From Desmonostoc vinosum HA7617-LM4 (GTDB lineage Bacteria > Cyanobacteriota > Cyanobacteriia > Cyanobacteriales > Nostocaceae), in assembly GCA_019359515.1 (NCBI GenBank), contig JAHHHC010000011.1, positions 62,001 through 126,000 of the forward strand: DNA of 64,000 nt. Direction: 5' to 3'. A program made the position numbers and the translations under genes. Each line of letters opens with the position of its first letter. Position 1 is the stretch's first letter. Below the pieces are notes generated by a model, which did no database searches, had not been told where the DNA came from, and was given only the letters and a program-made list of their open reading frames with translations. This document shows, piece after piece, positions 56,261 through 64,000 of this stretch.

Positions 56261-57025
56261 CTACCAATCTATAGGTAAACCTAATTGCTCTAAGGTATCG
56301 CCTTCTTGCAAGAGTGATTGGATGTTGGCGTCTACTTGAATGCAACCACTGGAAAGCACTAAAGCACGTTGAGTAACTTTGCTTAACCAATGCAGGTCAT
56401 GGGAGGCGATTAACATTACTTGTACGGGCAATTTTAGCAATACTTGCGCTAAATGCCGTCGCCATGCTGGATCAAGACCATTGGTTGGTTCATCTAAAAT
56501 TAAAATTGTGGGATCTAGTGCCAAAATTGCTGCTAGGGCTGCAAGGCGTCTCTGTCCACCAGAAAGTTCATGTGCGGAACGATGAGCGTAGGCTTCTAGA
56601 CCAAAATCGGCTAGTAATTGTCGGGCGCGATCAATTGCGATCGCTGATGGTACGCCATAGTTGCGTGGCCCGAAGGTAATATCTTCTAAGATGGTGGGCA
56701 TAAATAATTGGTCGTTGGCATCTTGAAAACCAAAGCCAATTTGACGACGCACTTGGGGTAAGGTTTTAGGTTCTACTGGAATACCATTAATTAAGATTTT
56801 CCCGGTTAAGGGCTGTTTTAAACCAATGAGATTTTCTAGTAAGGTACTTTTTCCAGAACCAGTTGCCCCCATTAATGCGACGCGATCGCCTGGATTTAAG
56901 CTAAAAGAAATTTCTCGCAATACTGGCTCCTGTTGGGGATAAGCATACACCAGATTTTGCACCTCGACTACGGCAGCGTGAGGATCATGGGTTGAAGGTT
57001 GGGTGTTAGATGTCAAAGATTTCAA
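56261..57025 (-). CDS. cbiO: ECF-type cobalt/nickel transporter ATPase
   Basis: 254 residues. ABC ATPase: Walker A GATGSGKST, Q-loop in GFGFQDANDQLFMPTILEDI, signature LSGGQRR, Walker B LILDEPTNGLDP, H-loop ASHDLHWL. It ends the minus-strand series cbiM-cbiQ-cbiO, 13 bp after cbiQ. The metal (Co or Ni) is not decidable from the ATPase. Confidence 0.92.
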   Translation of the reverse strand: MKSLTSNTQPSTHDPHAAVVEVQNLVYAYPQQEPVLREISFSLNPGDRVALMGATGSGKSTLLENLIGLKQPLTGKILINGIPVEPKTLPQVRRQIGFGFQDANDQLFMPTILEDITFGPRNYGVPSAIAIDRARQLLADFGLEAYAHRSAHELSGGQRRLAALAAILALDPTILILDEPTNGLDPAWRRHLAQVLLKLPVQVMLIASHDLHWLSKVTQRALVLSSGCIQVDANIQSLLQEGDTLEQLGLPIDW

Positions 57026-57038
57026 AATTTTAACTGCG

Positions 57039-57692
57039 CTAAATTCTGTAAGAAGTTATGGTTAAACTGGCTGCGATCGCCGAAGCTACTAATATGGCAA
57101 TCCGCTCTTTTGGTCTGAAGGGTGAATCTATGGGTAATTGACCATTGTAACCACGAGTGATCATTGCGGCGTAAACTCTTTCAGCTCTGTCTAAACTGCG
57201 GAGATACAAAGCACCAATCATTGATGCACTGGCATAGCGCAACCATCCCGCAGTTCCATTTAAACCGCGTAATTGAGCGGCGCGTTGCATTCGTGCTACT
57301 TCATCTAATAAAATTTCCATGTACTGCCCAGCTAAGAGCAAATTTTCTTTTAAGGGTGCTGGCACAGGTAAGCTTTTGAGGGCAATGCCAAAACTGTGTG
57401 GTGGTAGTGTGAGCAAAAAACTATTCATCGTCAGTAAACAAACTAAAGAACGAACCAGCAAAAAGCTAGCTCGCTCCCATCCCAAGGGTAACGCCATTAA
57501 CGAGAGGAAAATCAATTCTGTACCGAGTAGTCCTCCCATTTGGCGAATTGGGGCGCGTAATAGTCCAGCCCACAAAAATGCGATCGCGCCATACACAGCT
57601 AGGCAAGACCAAGCATAATGCTTTAGTAAAGCTGTCCCTACCACAATTACTAGGGACAACTGCAAACGTAAGGGTAAGGAAAGTTTAAGCAT
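57039..57692 (-). CDS. cbiQ: ECF-type cobalt/nickel transporter transmembrane protein
   Basis: 217 residues with four to five membrane helices and the cytoplasmic coupling helices ARMQRAAQLRG and LRSLDRAERVYAAMITRGYNG, which hold the two A-R-G type motifs docking the ATPase. The start overlaps the end of cbiM by 8 bp, indicating coupled translation. Confidence 0.92.
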   Translation of the reverse strand: MLKLSLPLRLQLSLVIVVGTALLKHYAWSCLAVYGAIAFLWAGLLRAPIRQMGGLLGTELIFLSLMALPLGWERASFLLVRSLVCLLTMNSFLLTLPPHSFGIALKSLPVPAPLKENLLLAGQYMEILLDEVARMQRAAQLRGLNGTAGWLRYASASMIGALYLRSLDRAERVYAAMITRGYNGQLPIDSPFRPKERIAILVASAIAASLTITSYRI

Positions 57693-58608
57693 TCTTCGGT
57701 TTCACTACCTTGGCAATTCCAAAGGCAACAGCAAAGCAAACCGCAGCTCCTACAAGCCCAGCAATACTGGTGCCAATTGGCCCCAAATCTTGAATTTCGT
57801 AATCAGCCAAAGGTGTTGGCACAGTTACCCGCACTTGTTCGGCTAGGTTGATAAAGCCCAAGTTTTCTGCAACTTTTTCCAAACCATCAGGCCAAGCTGA
57901 GGCAAACAGCGACAGCACCCCTGCTATCAAGAAAATACTTACAACAGGAACCAACCATCCACGAAACTGTTGCTGTTCTCCTGGTAATAAGTCTGGCCGT
58001 GTAGTCGATAGATAAGTTAACACACCTCCAGTAATTAGCCCTTCACCAATACCAATCAAAATATGTACACCAGTCATAGCAGGCAAAACTATACTTACAG
58101 GTGCGGTTCCAGAAAGGACTAACTCAATAGCACAAGCTACAGCTGCTACCACTACACTAACACCAGCCGCAATGCCAGCAGCTAAGGGTAAGCGTCTTTT
58201 AGAACCTCCAAACAACCGCTGCAAGGTTTGGGTTAAAATCCAGCCAACCCAAACACCAACTACTGCCATGTTAAAAATATTCGCTCCCAGGGCTGTGATC
58301 CCACCATCGGCAAATAGTACAGCTTGAATAATTAAAACTGTGGCAATACATAATGTCCCCGCCCAAGGACTACCCAAAACGATCGCACCGAGAGTTCCCC
58401 CTAACAAGTGACCACTAGTGCCGCCTGCTACCGGAAAATTGATCATTTGCGCGGCAAAAATAAAAGCAGTGGTTAGCCCCAAGACGGGGGCGCGACGAAT
58501 TCCAAAAGCATCTTGCGATCGCCCAAAAGCAACTAAAAGTGCTGCTGCACTTGCTAACCCAGTAGCGCTTGCTACAGGTACAGAAATAAACCCATCAGGA
58601 ATATGCAT
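57685..58608 (-). CDS. cbiM: Cobalt/nickel ECF substrate-binding component (CbiM/NikM with CbiN-like C-terminus)
   Basis: 307 residues. The N-terminus MHIPDGFIS carries His2 of the metal site. FPVAGGTSGHLLGGTLGAIVLGSPWAG and FADGGITALGANIFNMAVVGVWVG are family hallmarks. After about residue 220 comes a region with SAWPDGLEKVAENLGF and a last membrane helix, the CbiN/NikN-like PDGLE part, so M and N are fused. It starts the operon cbiM-Q-O. Confidence 0.92.
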   Translation of the reverse strand: MHIPDGFISVPVASATGLASAAALLVAFGRSQDAFGIRRAPVLGLTTAFIFAAQMINFPVAGGTSGHLLGGTLGAIVLGSPWAGTLCIATVLIIQAVLFADGGITALGANIFNMAVVGVWVGWILTQTLQRLFGGSKRRLPLAAGIAAGVSVVVAAVACAIELVLSGTAPVSIVLPAMTGVHILIGIGEGLITGGVLTYLSTTRPDLLPGEQQQFRGWLVPVVSIFLIAGVLSLFASAWPDGLEKVAENLGFINLAEQVRVTVPTPLADYEIQDLGPIGTSIAGLVGAAVCFAVAFGIAKVVKPKNA

Positions 58609-58908
58609 GACGTTTCACTGAAATCTAAATATGTTTATTTACGCAGACTAAGCAATATAACTACGGCATCAAATTAATAACAAACAAAATTTTTCCTCTT
58701 TTTTCAATGCCCTCTTGGGGGATTTTATAGTGTGACTTTAGGCAGATAGACAATAAAATATGCGTCAATTACTATACTTATCTATTATTATATTAACTTA
58801 TGTTAAGTTTATATTTAAATAAAGCGTTAAAAGTTACTTAAAAATTTTTAAATAGCACAAGTAAAATATTTTTGTATGCCTACAAAAAACTTGATTTAAC
58901 TCAACTGA

Positions 58909-59084
58909 TATCTTGCACCAGTCCCAAAAACCGCCATAGTTTAGAAACCTATGGCTAATAGCAAAAGTCCTCTCAAGAGGACTAAATCTCACAAAAAGCA
59001 TAGATTTAAGTCCACTTAAGTGGACTTAACCTAATAAGAGCGAGAATTTATTCTCTGGCGGGAGATTGGGCAGGTGCAAGATGT
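58909..59084. mobile_element. MITE-like element, ATCTTGCACC family (copy 2)
   Basis: Lies in the 513-bp spacer between cbiM and the next gene; the rest of the spacer is AT-rich without genes. Ends GATATCTTGCACC and GGTGCAAGATGTC are inverted. Hairpins CCATAG...CTATGG, AGTCCTCTCAAGAGGACT and AAGTCCACTTAAGTGGACTT surround the phrase CTAATAGCAAAAGTCC shared with other families. Confidence 0.75.
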
Positions 59085-59121
59085 CTAATGTCCGAACTCA
59101 AAAAATATAGGATTAGTACGA

Positions 59122-60288
59122 TTAATTTGTCTTTACTTGTGGTTTACGCCAATGCTGTATTAGTAATCCAATTGCCATACCAATGCCAACAATGCCAGTA
59201 AAGTAAAATAAACTAATTAACCGAGTATAAATTGGTGGTGCAATTCCTTCAACTTCCACTTTTTGTGCTATTTTGACTGGTGAAAATTGACGGTTAGAGC
59301 CTGGTTGTGGAGTTGCTTCTACCTCAATTTTGTGGGGTGCGCCATCAAAAAATTGTTCCAGCCATATTAATTTGCCTTCTTGGTTAGGGGTTCCTTTGTA
59401 AGCAAAAACTGTGAGATTGTCTTCTAGGGCGATAGCTTTAACTTGTAAAGCTACATCCTTGATAGGTTGTCCTGTTACAGGATCTTTCACCTGCACAGCT
59501 AAATTTGCAGCTTTTCCCACAGTTGCGTTTTTATCACCTTCAAGACGGACTTCTAATTCCTGAGATTTTTGAGCGGATGGTGCGATCGCTTCGGTACTAT
59601 TTGAGTGTCCACTACCATGAGCTTCTGCAACTTCTGCACTCAGGTTAATAAATAATAGGGTGACTATAGCGACTACTGTCAATGCACTCAATAACAGACG
59701 TACTGACTGGGGGGCAATTTCTCCTTGACGTAGTTGTTCTTGTCCGCCAATAACCCAGCCGCCCAACAATCCCATTGACAATAAAACAGCGACAACAACG
59801 GCAAAATATTTATATTTAACTGGGTTTTCTTGAACATGCAGATTCAAATTTTGCTCATAAGCACCAAAAGCTTGTCCTACCAGAGGTGACACCTTTACCC
59901 GTAATTGATAGTTACCACGGATAGGTAACATCTGTTGGATTTCTAGTTTTCCATCAGGTGCGGCTGCATTCATTTCTAGCAATTTTGTGCCTTCAACGAT
60001 TGGAAAATCTGTTGTCAACCAAGGATTAGATGGTGGCGTGAGAATTTGTAAGTCGATTAAAGCATTTCTATACGGTTTACCCCCAGCATCAACAGCTTGT
60101 AGTGTCAGAGTCACAGGGGATTGTGGTTTTTCTGTTCCTGCCTCAAACGGATGAATACGTTCTTGGGGTGGGTTGGTAGAGAGAATCACTCTAGGTGTAG
60201 GAATTTGGGAAAATCCCACAAAGGAATAAAGAACTGACAACGCCATGCAAACAGTACTAATTACTCCAAATAGTTGATACTTTTTCAT
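59122..60288 (-). CDS. Membrane protein with two periplasmic beta domains, linked to cobalt/nickel uptake
   Basis: 388 residues. Hydrophobic segments at about 8-28, 160-182, 198-222 and 362-382. The first beta-rich domain (34-155, LTLQAVDAGGKPYRNALIDLQIL) and the second (245-350, VQVKDPVTGQPIKDVALQVKAI) look like carboxypeptidase-regulatory or YtkA-type folds. A short His-containing loop (AEAHGSGHSNS) follows the third span. It lies between the CbiMQO operon and the CbtB-like gene, suggesting a metal-uptake accessory; the function is not known. Confidence 0.7.
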   Translation of the reverse strand: MKKYQLFGVISTVCMALSVLYSFVGFSQIPTPRVILSTNPPQERIHPFEAGTEKPQSPVTLTLQAVDAGGKPYRNALIDLQILTPPSNPWLTTDFPIVEGTKLLEMNAAAPDGKLEIQQMLPIRGNYQLRVKVSPLVGQAFGAYEQNLNLHVQENPVKYKYFAVVVAVLLSMGLLGGWVIGGQEQLRQGEIAPQSVRLLLSALTVVAIVTLLFINLSAEVAEAHGSGHSNSTEAIAPSAQKSQELEVRLEGDKNATVGKAANLAVQVKDPVTGQPIKDVALQVKAIALEDNLTVFAYKGTPNQEGKLIWLEQFFDGAPHKIEVEATPQPGSNRQFSPVKIAQKVEVEGIAPPIYTRLISLFYFTGIVGIGMAIGLLIQHWRKPQVKTN

Positions 60289-60470
60289 AAAACCTTATTG
60301 ATTGAGATCAGGATAAAGTAATGTAGAGATGCTTAGTTTTTCATCTCTACAAAACTCAATTTTTCTAAGCAAAAACACTGACATCAAATATCAGCCATGT
60401 TAACATCATTATTTTTGTTGGGTGCTTAATAAAGGCTTATGCACTTAACAAATCTTGGAATGATGATTAT

Positions 60471-60662
60471 TTAGTGACATGCAACACCTAAGGTATGGTG
60501 ACGCATAGAGTGTGTTGTGTTATGAGCCGCAGGATAGGTAGAGAAAAAAACAGTCCAGATTACTAAAGAAGATAGCAGCATATAAAGTGTTACCTGCACA
60601 GGTTTAGATAGGGTAATGCTTGCGGTCTTCTGCAATACTGAAGTAGAAGAAAAAACAGTCAT
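60471..60662 (-). CDS. CbtB-like single-span protein with His-rich tail
   Basis: 63 residues. One membrane helix (VTLYMLLSSLVIWTVFFSTYPAAHN), then a tail HNTTHSMRHHTLGVACH with five His and one Cys. This matches the CbtB family, linked to cobalt uptake. CbtA is not found in the window. It lies 182 bp upstream of the 388-residue membrane gene on the same strand. Confidence 0.82.
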   Translation of the reverse strand: MTVFSSTSVLQKTASITLSKPVQVTLYMLLSSLVIWTVFFSTYPAAHNTTHSMRHHTLGVACH

Positions 60663-61230
60663 TTTTGACCTTCCATAGTTAATGTGAGAAATTTATCAAT
60701 CAAAAGGCATTATGCCACTTGATTGCAAAAAGATATACCATCAACTTTGTATTTGACAAGTGTGTATAAAATGTATTAAATATTTCGACTTTAACAAATG
60801 TAATTAAAGTTTTATATTATAGCGGTTTTAAATAATTTGTGAAATATGAGAGATAGTTCTTGATTGTTGACTGTTAACTACTATTGTTCATTTTTTTTAC
60901 AACTTATCATGCAGAAATTTACGCATAAAGTTAATACAAATGACAAACGCATGACACATTGTTTTATAGGATGATATTCTCCATTAAGATAAAAATTTAC
61001 ATTAACAACATCACAAAAAGTAAATTAAAAAGCTTTTTCTCAAGGGCGATCGCCAAGTGAAACCAAAATCAATACAGTTTGGGAACAAAAGCAGGCTATT
61101 GCCTGAAAAATACTTAATTGTGTCTTAAGTTAATTGAGAATTGTTGACAAGAATCAGTTTTATTTGTAGTATATTTAAGAAAAATTATTGCAAATATTTT
61201 GCAATTTCTTGGAGCGCTCATCGTAATGTC
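60663..61230. other. Divergent promoter region, AT-rich
   Basis: The 570-bp gap between the CbtB-like gene and the multicopper oxidase. No gene recognised. I looked for the conserved B12-box of a cobalamin riboswitch on the minus strand and did not find it. Confidence 0.5.
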
Positions 61231-62253
61231 ATGCCCAACAACTTCACTTTGAATAAAGACCAACTTTGGAGCCGCCGTCAACTACTGAAGCTGGGTATGA
61301 CGGGTGCTGGTGTGGCAGGTGCAGCAGCGCTATGGCAGATATTGAAGCCACAAACTAAGTCAATTGTCAGAGTGCCATCAATGGAAATGGAAGCACCACA
61401 GGGAGCTGCTAACCCGATGCAGGTGCTACGAAATTTCGATTATGGGACAGTAAAAAAAGAAAATGGACGCACCATTAGAGAATTTCAGTTAGTCGCGGAT
61501 ACTTCTGTAATTCAATTAAATAGTGCTGTTTCTTACAACATTTGGGATTTAAACGGTCGCATACCAGGGCCAACGCTACGGGCACAACAAGGCGATCGCA
61601 TCCGGGTATTATTTCTCAACAAAGCAGGACATTCTCACTCTTTACATTTTCACGGTGTTCACCCCTCAGAAATGGATGGCATTCGCCCAATCGGTAATGG
61701 CAAAGCAACAATTTATGAGTTTGATGCCGAACCGTATGGTGTCCATTTATACCATTGTCACGTGGAGCCAGTGACGCGCCACATCGCCAAGGGGTTGTAT
61801 GGGATGTTCATCGTTGATCCACCCACACCTCGCCCCCCAGCGGATGAGATAGTCCTAGTCATGGCTGGGTATGACGTGAATGACGATAGCCACAATGAGT
61901 ATTATGCCTTCAATGGTCTGCCGCACTACTTAATGCATCATCCTGTGCGGATTTACAAAGATCAGTTAATTCGGCTATATGTTCTCAACATCATTGAATA
62001 CGATCCGGCAGTGACATTTCATCTACACGCCAACTTCTTCGACGTTTATCGCTATGGCATGAGTATGAAGGGGAGCGAGAAAACTGATGTGATTACGATG
62101 GGTATAGCAGAAAGGCACATCTTAGAGTTTGTTTTTCACTATCCAGGTAAGTATATGTTTCATCCCCATCAAGACGCGATCGCTGAAAATGGTTGCATGG
62201 GTCAATTTGAAGTAGTCACAGAAAACGACCCTAAAAACCCCACAAAAAATTAA
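61231..62253 (+). CDS. Tat-exported two-domain multicopper oxidase
   Basis: About 340 residues from ATG 61231 (MPNNFTLNKDQLW). Twin-arginine signal SRRQLLKLGMTGAGVAGAAAL. Copper motifs: HSLHFHGVH, the domain-1 HLYHCHVEPVTRHIAKGLYGM (type 1 site with Cys, His and Met), TFHLHANFF and FHPHQDAIAENGCMGQF in domain 2, which lacks the Cys in the HPH motif. So only domain 1 has a type 1 copper, as in C-type two-domain laccase-like proteins that act as trimers. Substrate unknown. Confidence 0.87.
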   Translation: MPNNFTLNKDQLWSRRQLLKLGMTGAGVAGAAALWQILKPQTKSIVRVPSMEMEAPQGAANPMQVLRNFDYGTVKKENGRTIREFQLVADTSVIQLNSAVSYNIWDLNGRIPGPTLRAQQGDRIRVLFLNKAGHSHSLHFHGVHPSEMDGIRPIGNGKATIYEFDAEPYGVHLYHCHVEPVTRHIAKGLYGMFIVDPPTPRPPADEIVLVMAGYDVNDDSHNEYYAFNGLPHYLMHHPVRIYKDQLIRLYVLNIIEYDPAVTFHLHANFFDVYRYGMSMKGSEKTDVITMGIAERHILEFVFHYPGKYMFHPHQDAIAENGCMGQFEVVTENDPKNPTKN

Positions 62254-62276
62254 TGAGTCGGCTTCAGGTGGAAAGC

Positions 62277-62358
62277 GGAAGATGGAGGAATTGAACCCCC
62301 AGGTGTTACCCTGCTCTAGTTTTCAAGACTAGTTGCCCTCCCTTGAGCAGCATCTTCC
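62277..62358 (-). tRNA. tRNA-Ser (UGA)
   Basis: Acceptor stem GGAAGAT/ATCTTCC (7 bp, perfect). Anticodon arm CTAGT-CTTGAAA-ACTAG gives UGA. T arm GGGGG-TTCAATT-CCTCC with one G-T pair. The variable region holds a GGGTAACACC element. The D arm is weak and the total of 82 nt is short for tRNA-Ser. No encoded CCA. It may be functional or decaying. Confidence 0.78.
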
Positions 62359-62365
62359 TTGAAGG

Positions 62366-62440
62366 GGTGTCTGACGGGGCTTGAACCCGTTATGACTGGT
62401 TCCACAAACCAGCGCCGCGACCACTTTGGCTTCAGACACC
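62366..62440 (-). tRNA. tRNA-His (GUG)
   Basis: Acceptor GTGTCTG/CAGACAC with the extra G-1 facing C73, the hallmark of tRNA-His. Anticodon arm CTGGT-TTGTGGA-ACCAG gives GUG. T arm ACGGG-TTCAAGC-CCCGT is perfect. The D arm is acceptable. It looks intact. Confidence 0.87.
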
Positions 62441-62446
62441 ATTCAG

Positions 62447-62520
62447 TGGAATCAAGGGGATTTGAACCCCTAACCTCCTGTGTGCAAAACAGGCGCTCTG
62501 CCAGTTAGAGCTATGACCCC
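62447..62520 (-). tRNA. tRNA-Ala (UGC)
   Basis: Acceptor GGGGTCA/TGATTCC (two G-T wobbles). D arm GCTC...GAGC. Anticodon arm CCTGT-TTTGCAC-ACAGG gives UGC. T arm AGGGG-TTCAAAT-CCCCT is perfect. The discriminator is A. Confidence 0.87.
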
Positions 62521-62527
62521 ATACAGC

Positions 62528-62594
62528 AGAAGTGATAGGTACATATATAAAACCGTTTAGAAGACGGTTGCCTTATCTGTTAGGCGACACTCCC
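62528..62594 (-). pseudogene. Degenerate tRNA-Arg (UCU)
   Basis: Acceptor GGGAGTG/CACTTCT (wobbles). D arm GCC...GGC. Anticodon arm ACCGT-CTTCTAA-ACGGT gives UCU. Only 17 nt lie between anticodon arm and acceptor, with no T arm or TTC. Probably a pseudo-tRNA, unless it folds as an armless tRNA. Confidence 0.65.
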
Positions 62595-62603
62595 ATAAGT
62601 TGG

Positions 62604-62676
62604 TAACCCCAGCAGGAATTGAAAGAGCAACTTCCTCCTTGTAAGAGAGGCACTCTCCCAACTGAGTTACAGGGCT
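62604..62676 (-). tRNA. tRNA-Val (UAC), degenerate
   Basis: D arm ACTC-AGTTGGGA-GAGT. Anticodon arm CCTCT-CTTACAA-GGAGG gives UAC. The T stem (GCTCT/CCTGC) has three mismatches, and the acceptor AGCCCTG/TGGGGTT is full of wobbles. Recognisable but decaying. Confidence 0.65.
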
Positions 62677-62683
62677 AAGAAAG

Positions 62684-62730
62684 CGATTGACGAGATTTGA
62701 ACTCGTACTTAGACTCTAGTGCTTTACTAC
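62684..62730 (-). pseudogene. 3' half of a tRNA
   Basis: A perfect T arm ACGAG-TTCAAAT-CTCGT and acceptor 3' strand CAATCGC are present, but no matching 5' half. The transcription-upstream end of the array is truncated here. Confidence 0.6.
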
Positions 62731-62840
62731 ATATAGATTACAAACATATTACAAAAATGTCAAGGGCATACTACAAACTTTTTCAAAGAAGTGAGACCGC
62801 TCTTGATTGAGTTGCACTTCTCACACGCTGTTACAACATT

Positions 62841-63007
62841 AGACTTCTTGCAAAAATACTGGAACCGTCAGAGACTCAAGTCTCTGCCTAATAGCAAAAG
62901 TCCGTTGAAACGGACTAAAAATACTGTTATTAGTCGGTTGAAACCGACTTGAGTTATCAGCCAGAAAATTTATTTTCTGGCGAGTATCCGACTTTTGCAA
63001 GAGGTCT
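62841..63007. mobile_element. 167-bp MITE (AGACCTCTTGC ends), copy 3, reversed
   Basis: Reverse orientation of the copies at 16209 and 43079, and again 167 bp. It carries the same four hairpins (AGAGACTCAAGTCTCT, AGTCCGTTGAAACGGACT, AGTCGGTTGAAACCGACT, CCAGAAAATTTATTTTCTGG) and is uninterrupted. Confidence 0.92.
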
Positions 63008-63191
63008 AATGATGAGTAACCAGTGTTAGAGCAGCAAGATATAAAATACTCTTTTTAAGATTTATATCAGAAATATATTGCATATATAACGGCGATCGCA
63101 CTAATTTGTGTCCGTAAAAAGGGAACAGGAAACACTTCAACTACGCATGGTGATCGCTCATTTATAATGGAACTTTTGACACTTCCTTCGT

Positions 63192-63722
63192 TTACTGTGT
63201 TAACTGCCGCTCTAAACTGGCTTCCATTGTGCTATTTAAACTATGACCTGCAAGAATGCCACTAGTTAAGTAGTAGCTATCATCATTGACTCGATGTAAG
63301 GTTTCAAAACCGCTACGGCGTTGACGATCGCTCAGTACCCAGTAACGCTGCACAATAGTCGTTGGGGCAATCCAACCCTCGCCTTCAATTTGTCCTAAAA
63401 TATTATGTTGAAGTAAAAAAGTATACTGAAGTTCTCCATTATGCAAACGTCCCTTGTATTGTAGGGAAATTTCGGGGCGATCGCTACCTGGGAATATCAA
63501 CTTTGTGGCCATAGTGAACCAGTTATCTCGATTCCAAGCTACTAAGGTCATACCCTTGATGCTGATTGGCATCCCATCTCGTTCTAGCCAATTTCCTTGC
63601 ATTGCCCAGCGTCCTGGTTCTAATAAAAAAGTGTGAGCCACCTTACGTTCCTTGTGTTGATCAAGTATCCCTAAGATATATTTGAAACACAAAAATGTCA
63701 GGCAGCTGACTTGCCACACCAC
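63192..63722 (-). CDS. Conserved hypothetical protein downstream of anmK
   Basis: 176 residues if it starts at GTG 63722, which overlaps the anmK stop (TTTAGTG) and suggests coupled translation. A later GTG (VAHTFLLEPGRW) would give about 150 residues. Predicted beta-rich, lipocalin-like: FLLEPGRWAMQGNWLERDG, TLVAWNRDNWFTMATKLIF, ISLQYKGRLHNGELQYTFLLQH, IVQRYWVLSDRQRRSGFETLHRV. No signal peptide is clear. Function unknown. Confidence 0.7.
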   Translation of the reverse strand: MVWQVSCLTFLCFKYILGILDQHKERKVAHTFLLEPGRWAMQGNWLERDGMPISIKGMTLVAWNRDNWFTMATKLIFPGSDRPEISLQYKGRLHNGELQYTFLLQHNILGQIEGEGWIAPTTIVQRYWVLSDRQRRSGFETLHRVNDDSYYLTSGILAGHSLNSTMEASLERQLTQ

Positions 63723-64000
63723 TAAATTAGTTTTTGATGGATTTCCCCTAATAAGACTTCTTGAGGTGCGCCTGTGGCGGTTGGTAGGTTGCCAGGTATA
63801 CCTAGTTGTCGCCAGTAGGCTAAAATAGCAAAAGCGATCGCTTCTTTAAAGTCTGCACTCAAGCCGACTTCATCCGTAGTTTGCACAGGAATTGATGTGA
63901 GCAATAACTCTATTTGCCGTTTTAAGTAGAGATTACGACTACCACCGCCACATAATAATACTCGCTGTGGCATTTGTGGTAAAAAAGTGCGGTAACTGTG
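63722..64000 (-). CDS. anmK: Anhydro-N-acetylmuramic acid kinase, 3' part
   Basis: The last 92 residues of AnmK; the frame continues past the right edge of the window. [22 protein letters not shown] is the C-terminal nucleotide-binding signature, and [27 protein letters not shown] is the conserved end. AnmK phosphorylates anhydroMurNAc in peptidoglycan recycling. The start lies outside the window. Confidence 0.92.
   Translation of the reverse strand, partial: HSYRTFLPQMPQRVLLCGGGSRNLYLKRQIELLLTSIPVQTTDEVGLSADFKEAIAFAILAYWRQLGIPGNLPTATGAPQEVLLGEIHQKLI

Noticed and set aside
60663-61100. Cobalamin riboswitch upstream of the CbtB-like gene
   Set aside because: The conserved B12-box and supporting helices were not found on the minus strand.

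Overview
The window is chromosomal DNA of a filamentous cyanobacterium, most likely a Nostocales member (Nostoc/Tolypothrix/Calothrix-like). The evidence is the many HIP1 octamers (GCGATCGC), a chlorophyll-pathway methyltransferase (ChlM), phylloquinone genes (MenD, MenB), two tandem Vipp1/PspA proteins, dense heptanucleotide short tandem repeats (ATTCGTA, GGGGAYT/CCCCAGT), several MITE families and many TPR proteins. A species cannot be assigned from the sequence alone.

Layout. 1-6.7 kb: a phospho-signalling cluster (VWA protein, zinc-ribbon/FHA protein, PP2C phosphatase fused to a degenerate kinase-like region, zinc-ribbon Ser/Thr kinase with TPRs) that resembles TerY-P-type triads. 7-10.2 kb: trpC and dihydrolipoyl dehydrogenase. 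10.4-18.6 kb: a SWIM protein, a secreted TPR-CHAT protease with homogenised 120-bp repeats and a secreted trypsin-TPR protein, separated by MITE-rich spacers. 18.9-22.6 kb: folB, menD and menB with a nuclease remnant between the last two. 22.7-28.7 kb: a Cys-rich small protein, a DciA-like protein, a lone TnpB element, a SPOR-like protein and two PspA/Vipp1 paralogues. 28.8-37.2 kb: nagA, chlM, small membrane proteins, a nucleotidyltransferase, an EgtC/EgtB-like pair and rnz. 37.4-39 kb: an adenine-methylase/HNH restriction pair whose endonuclease frame carries one amber codon. 39-42.8 kb: a winged-helix regulator and a Wzz/BY-kinase exopolysaccharide protein. 43.2-46 kb: an iron module (FTR1 permease, ferritin-like protein, lipoprotein). 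47.6-50.6 kb: a graspetide (microviridin-type) cluster with two ATP-grasp ligases, a precursor holding three TxKYPSD cores and a second precursor-like ORF. 51.5-55.3 kb: murD and glyS. 56.2-60.7 kb: a cobalt/nickel ECF transporter with a CbtB-like protein and an unknown membrane protein. 61.2-62.7 kb: a Tat-exported two-domain multicopper oxidase beside a decaying tRNA array. 63.2-64 kb: a hypothetical gene and the 3' part of anmK.

The most striking items are the three-core microviridin precursor with its unexplained companion peptide; the R-M pair with the amber-interrupted endonuclease; a 99-bp MITE nested in a 167-bp MITE, with two uninterrupted copies of the host in the same window; hairpin modules that change sequence but keep pairing across MITE families; in-frame repeat insertions inside MurD and MenD; and the relic tRNA array.
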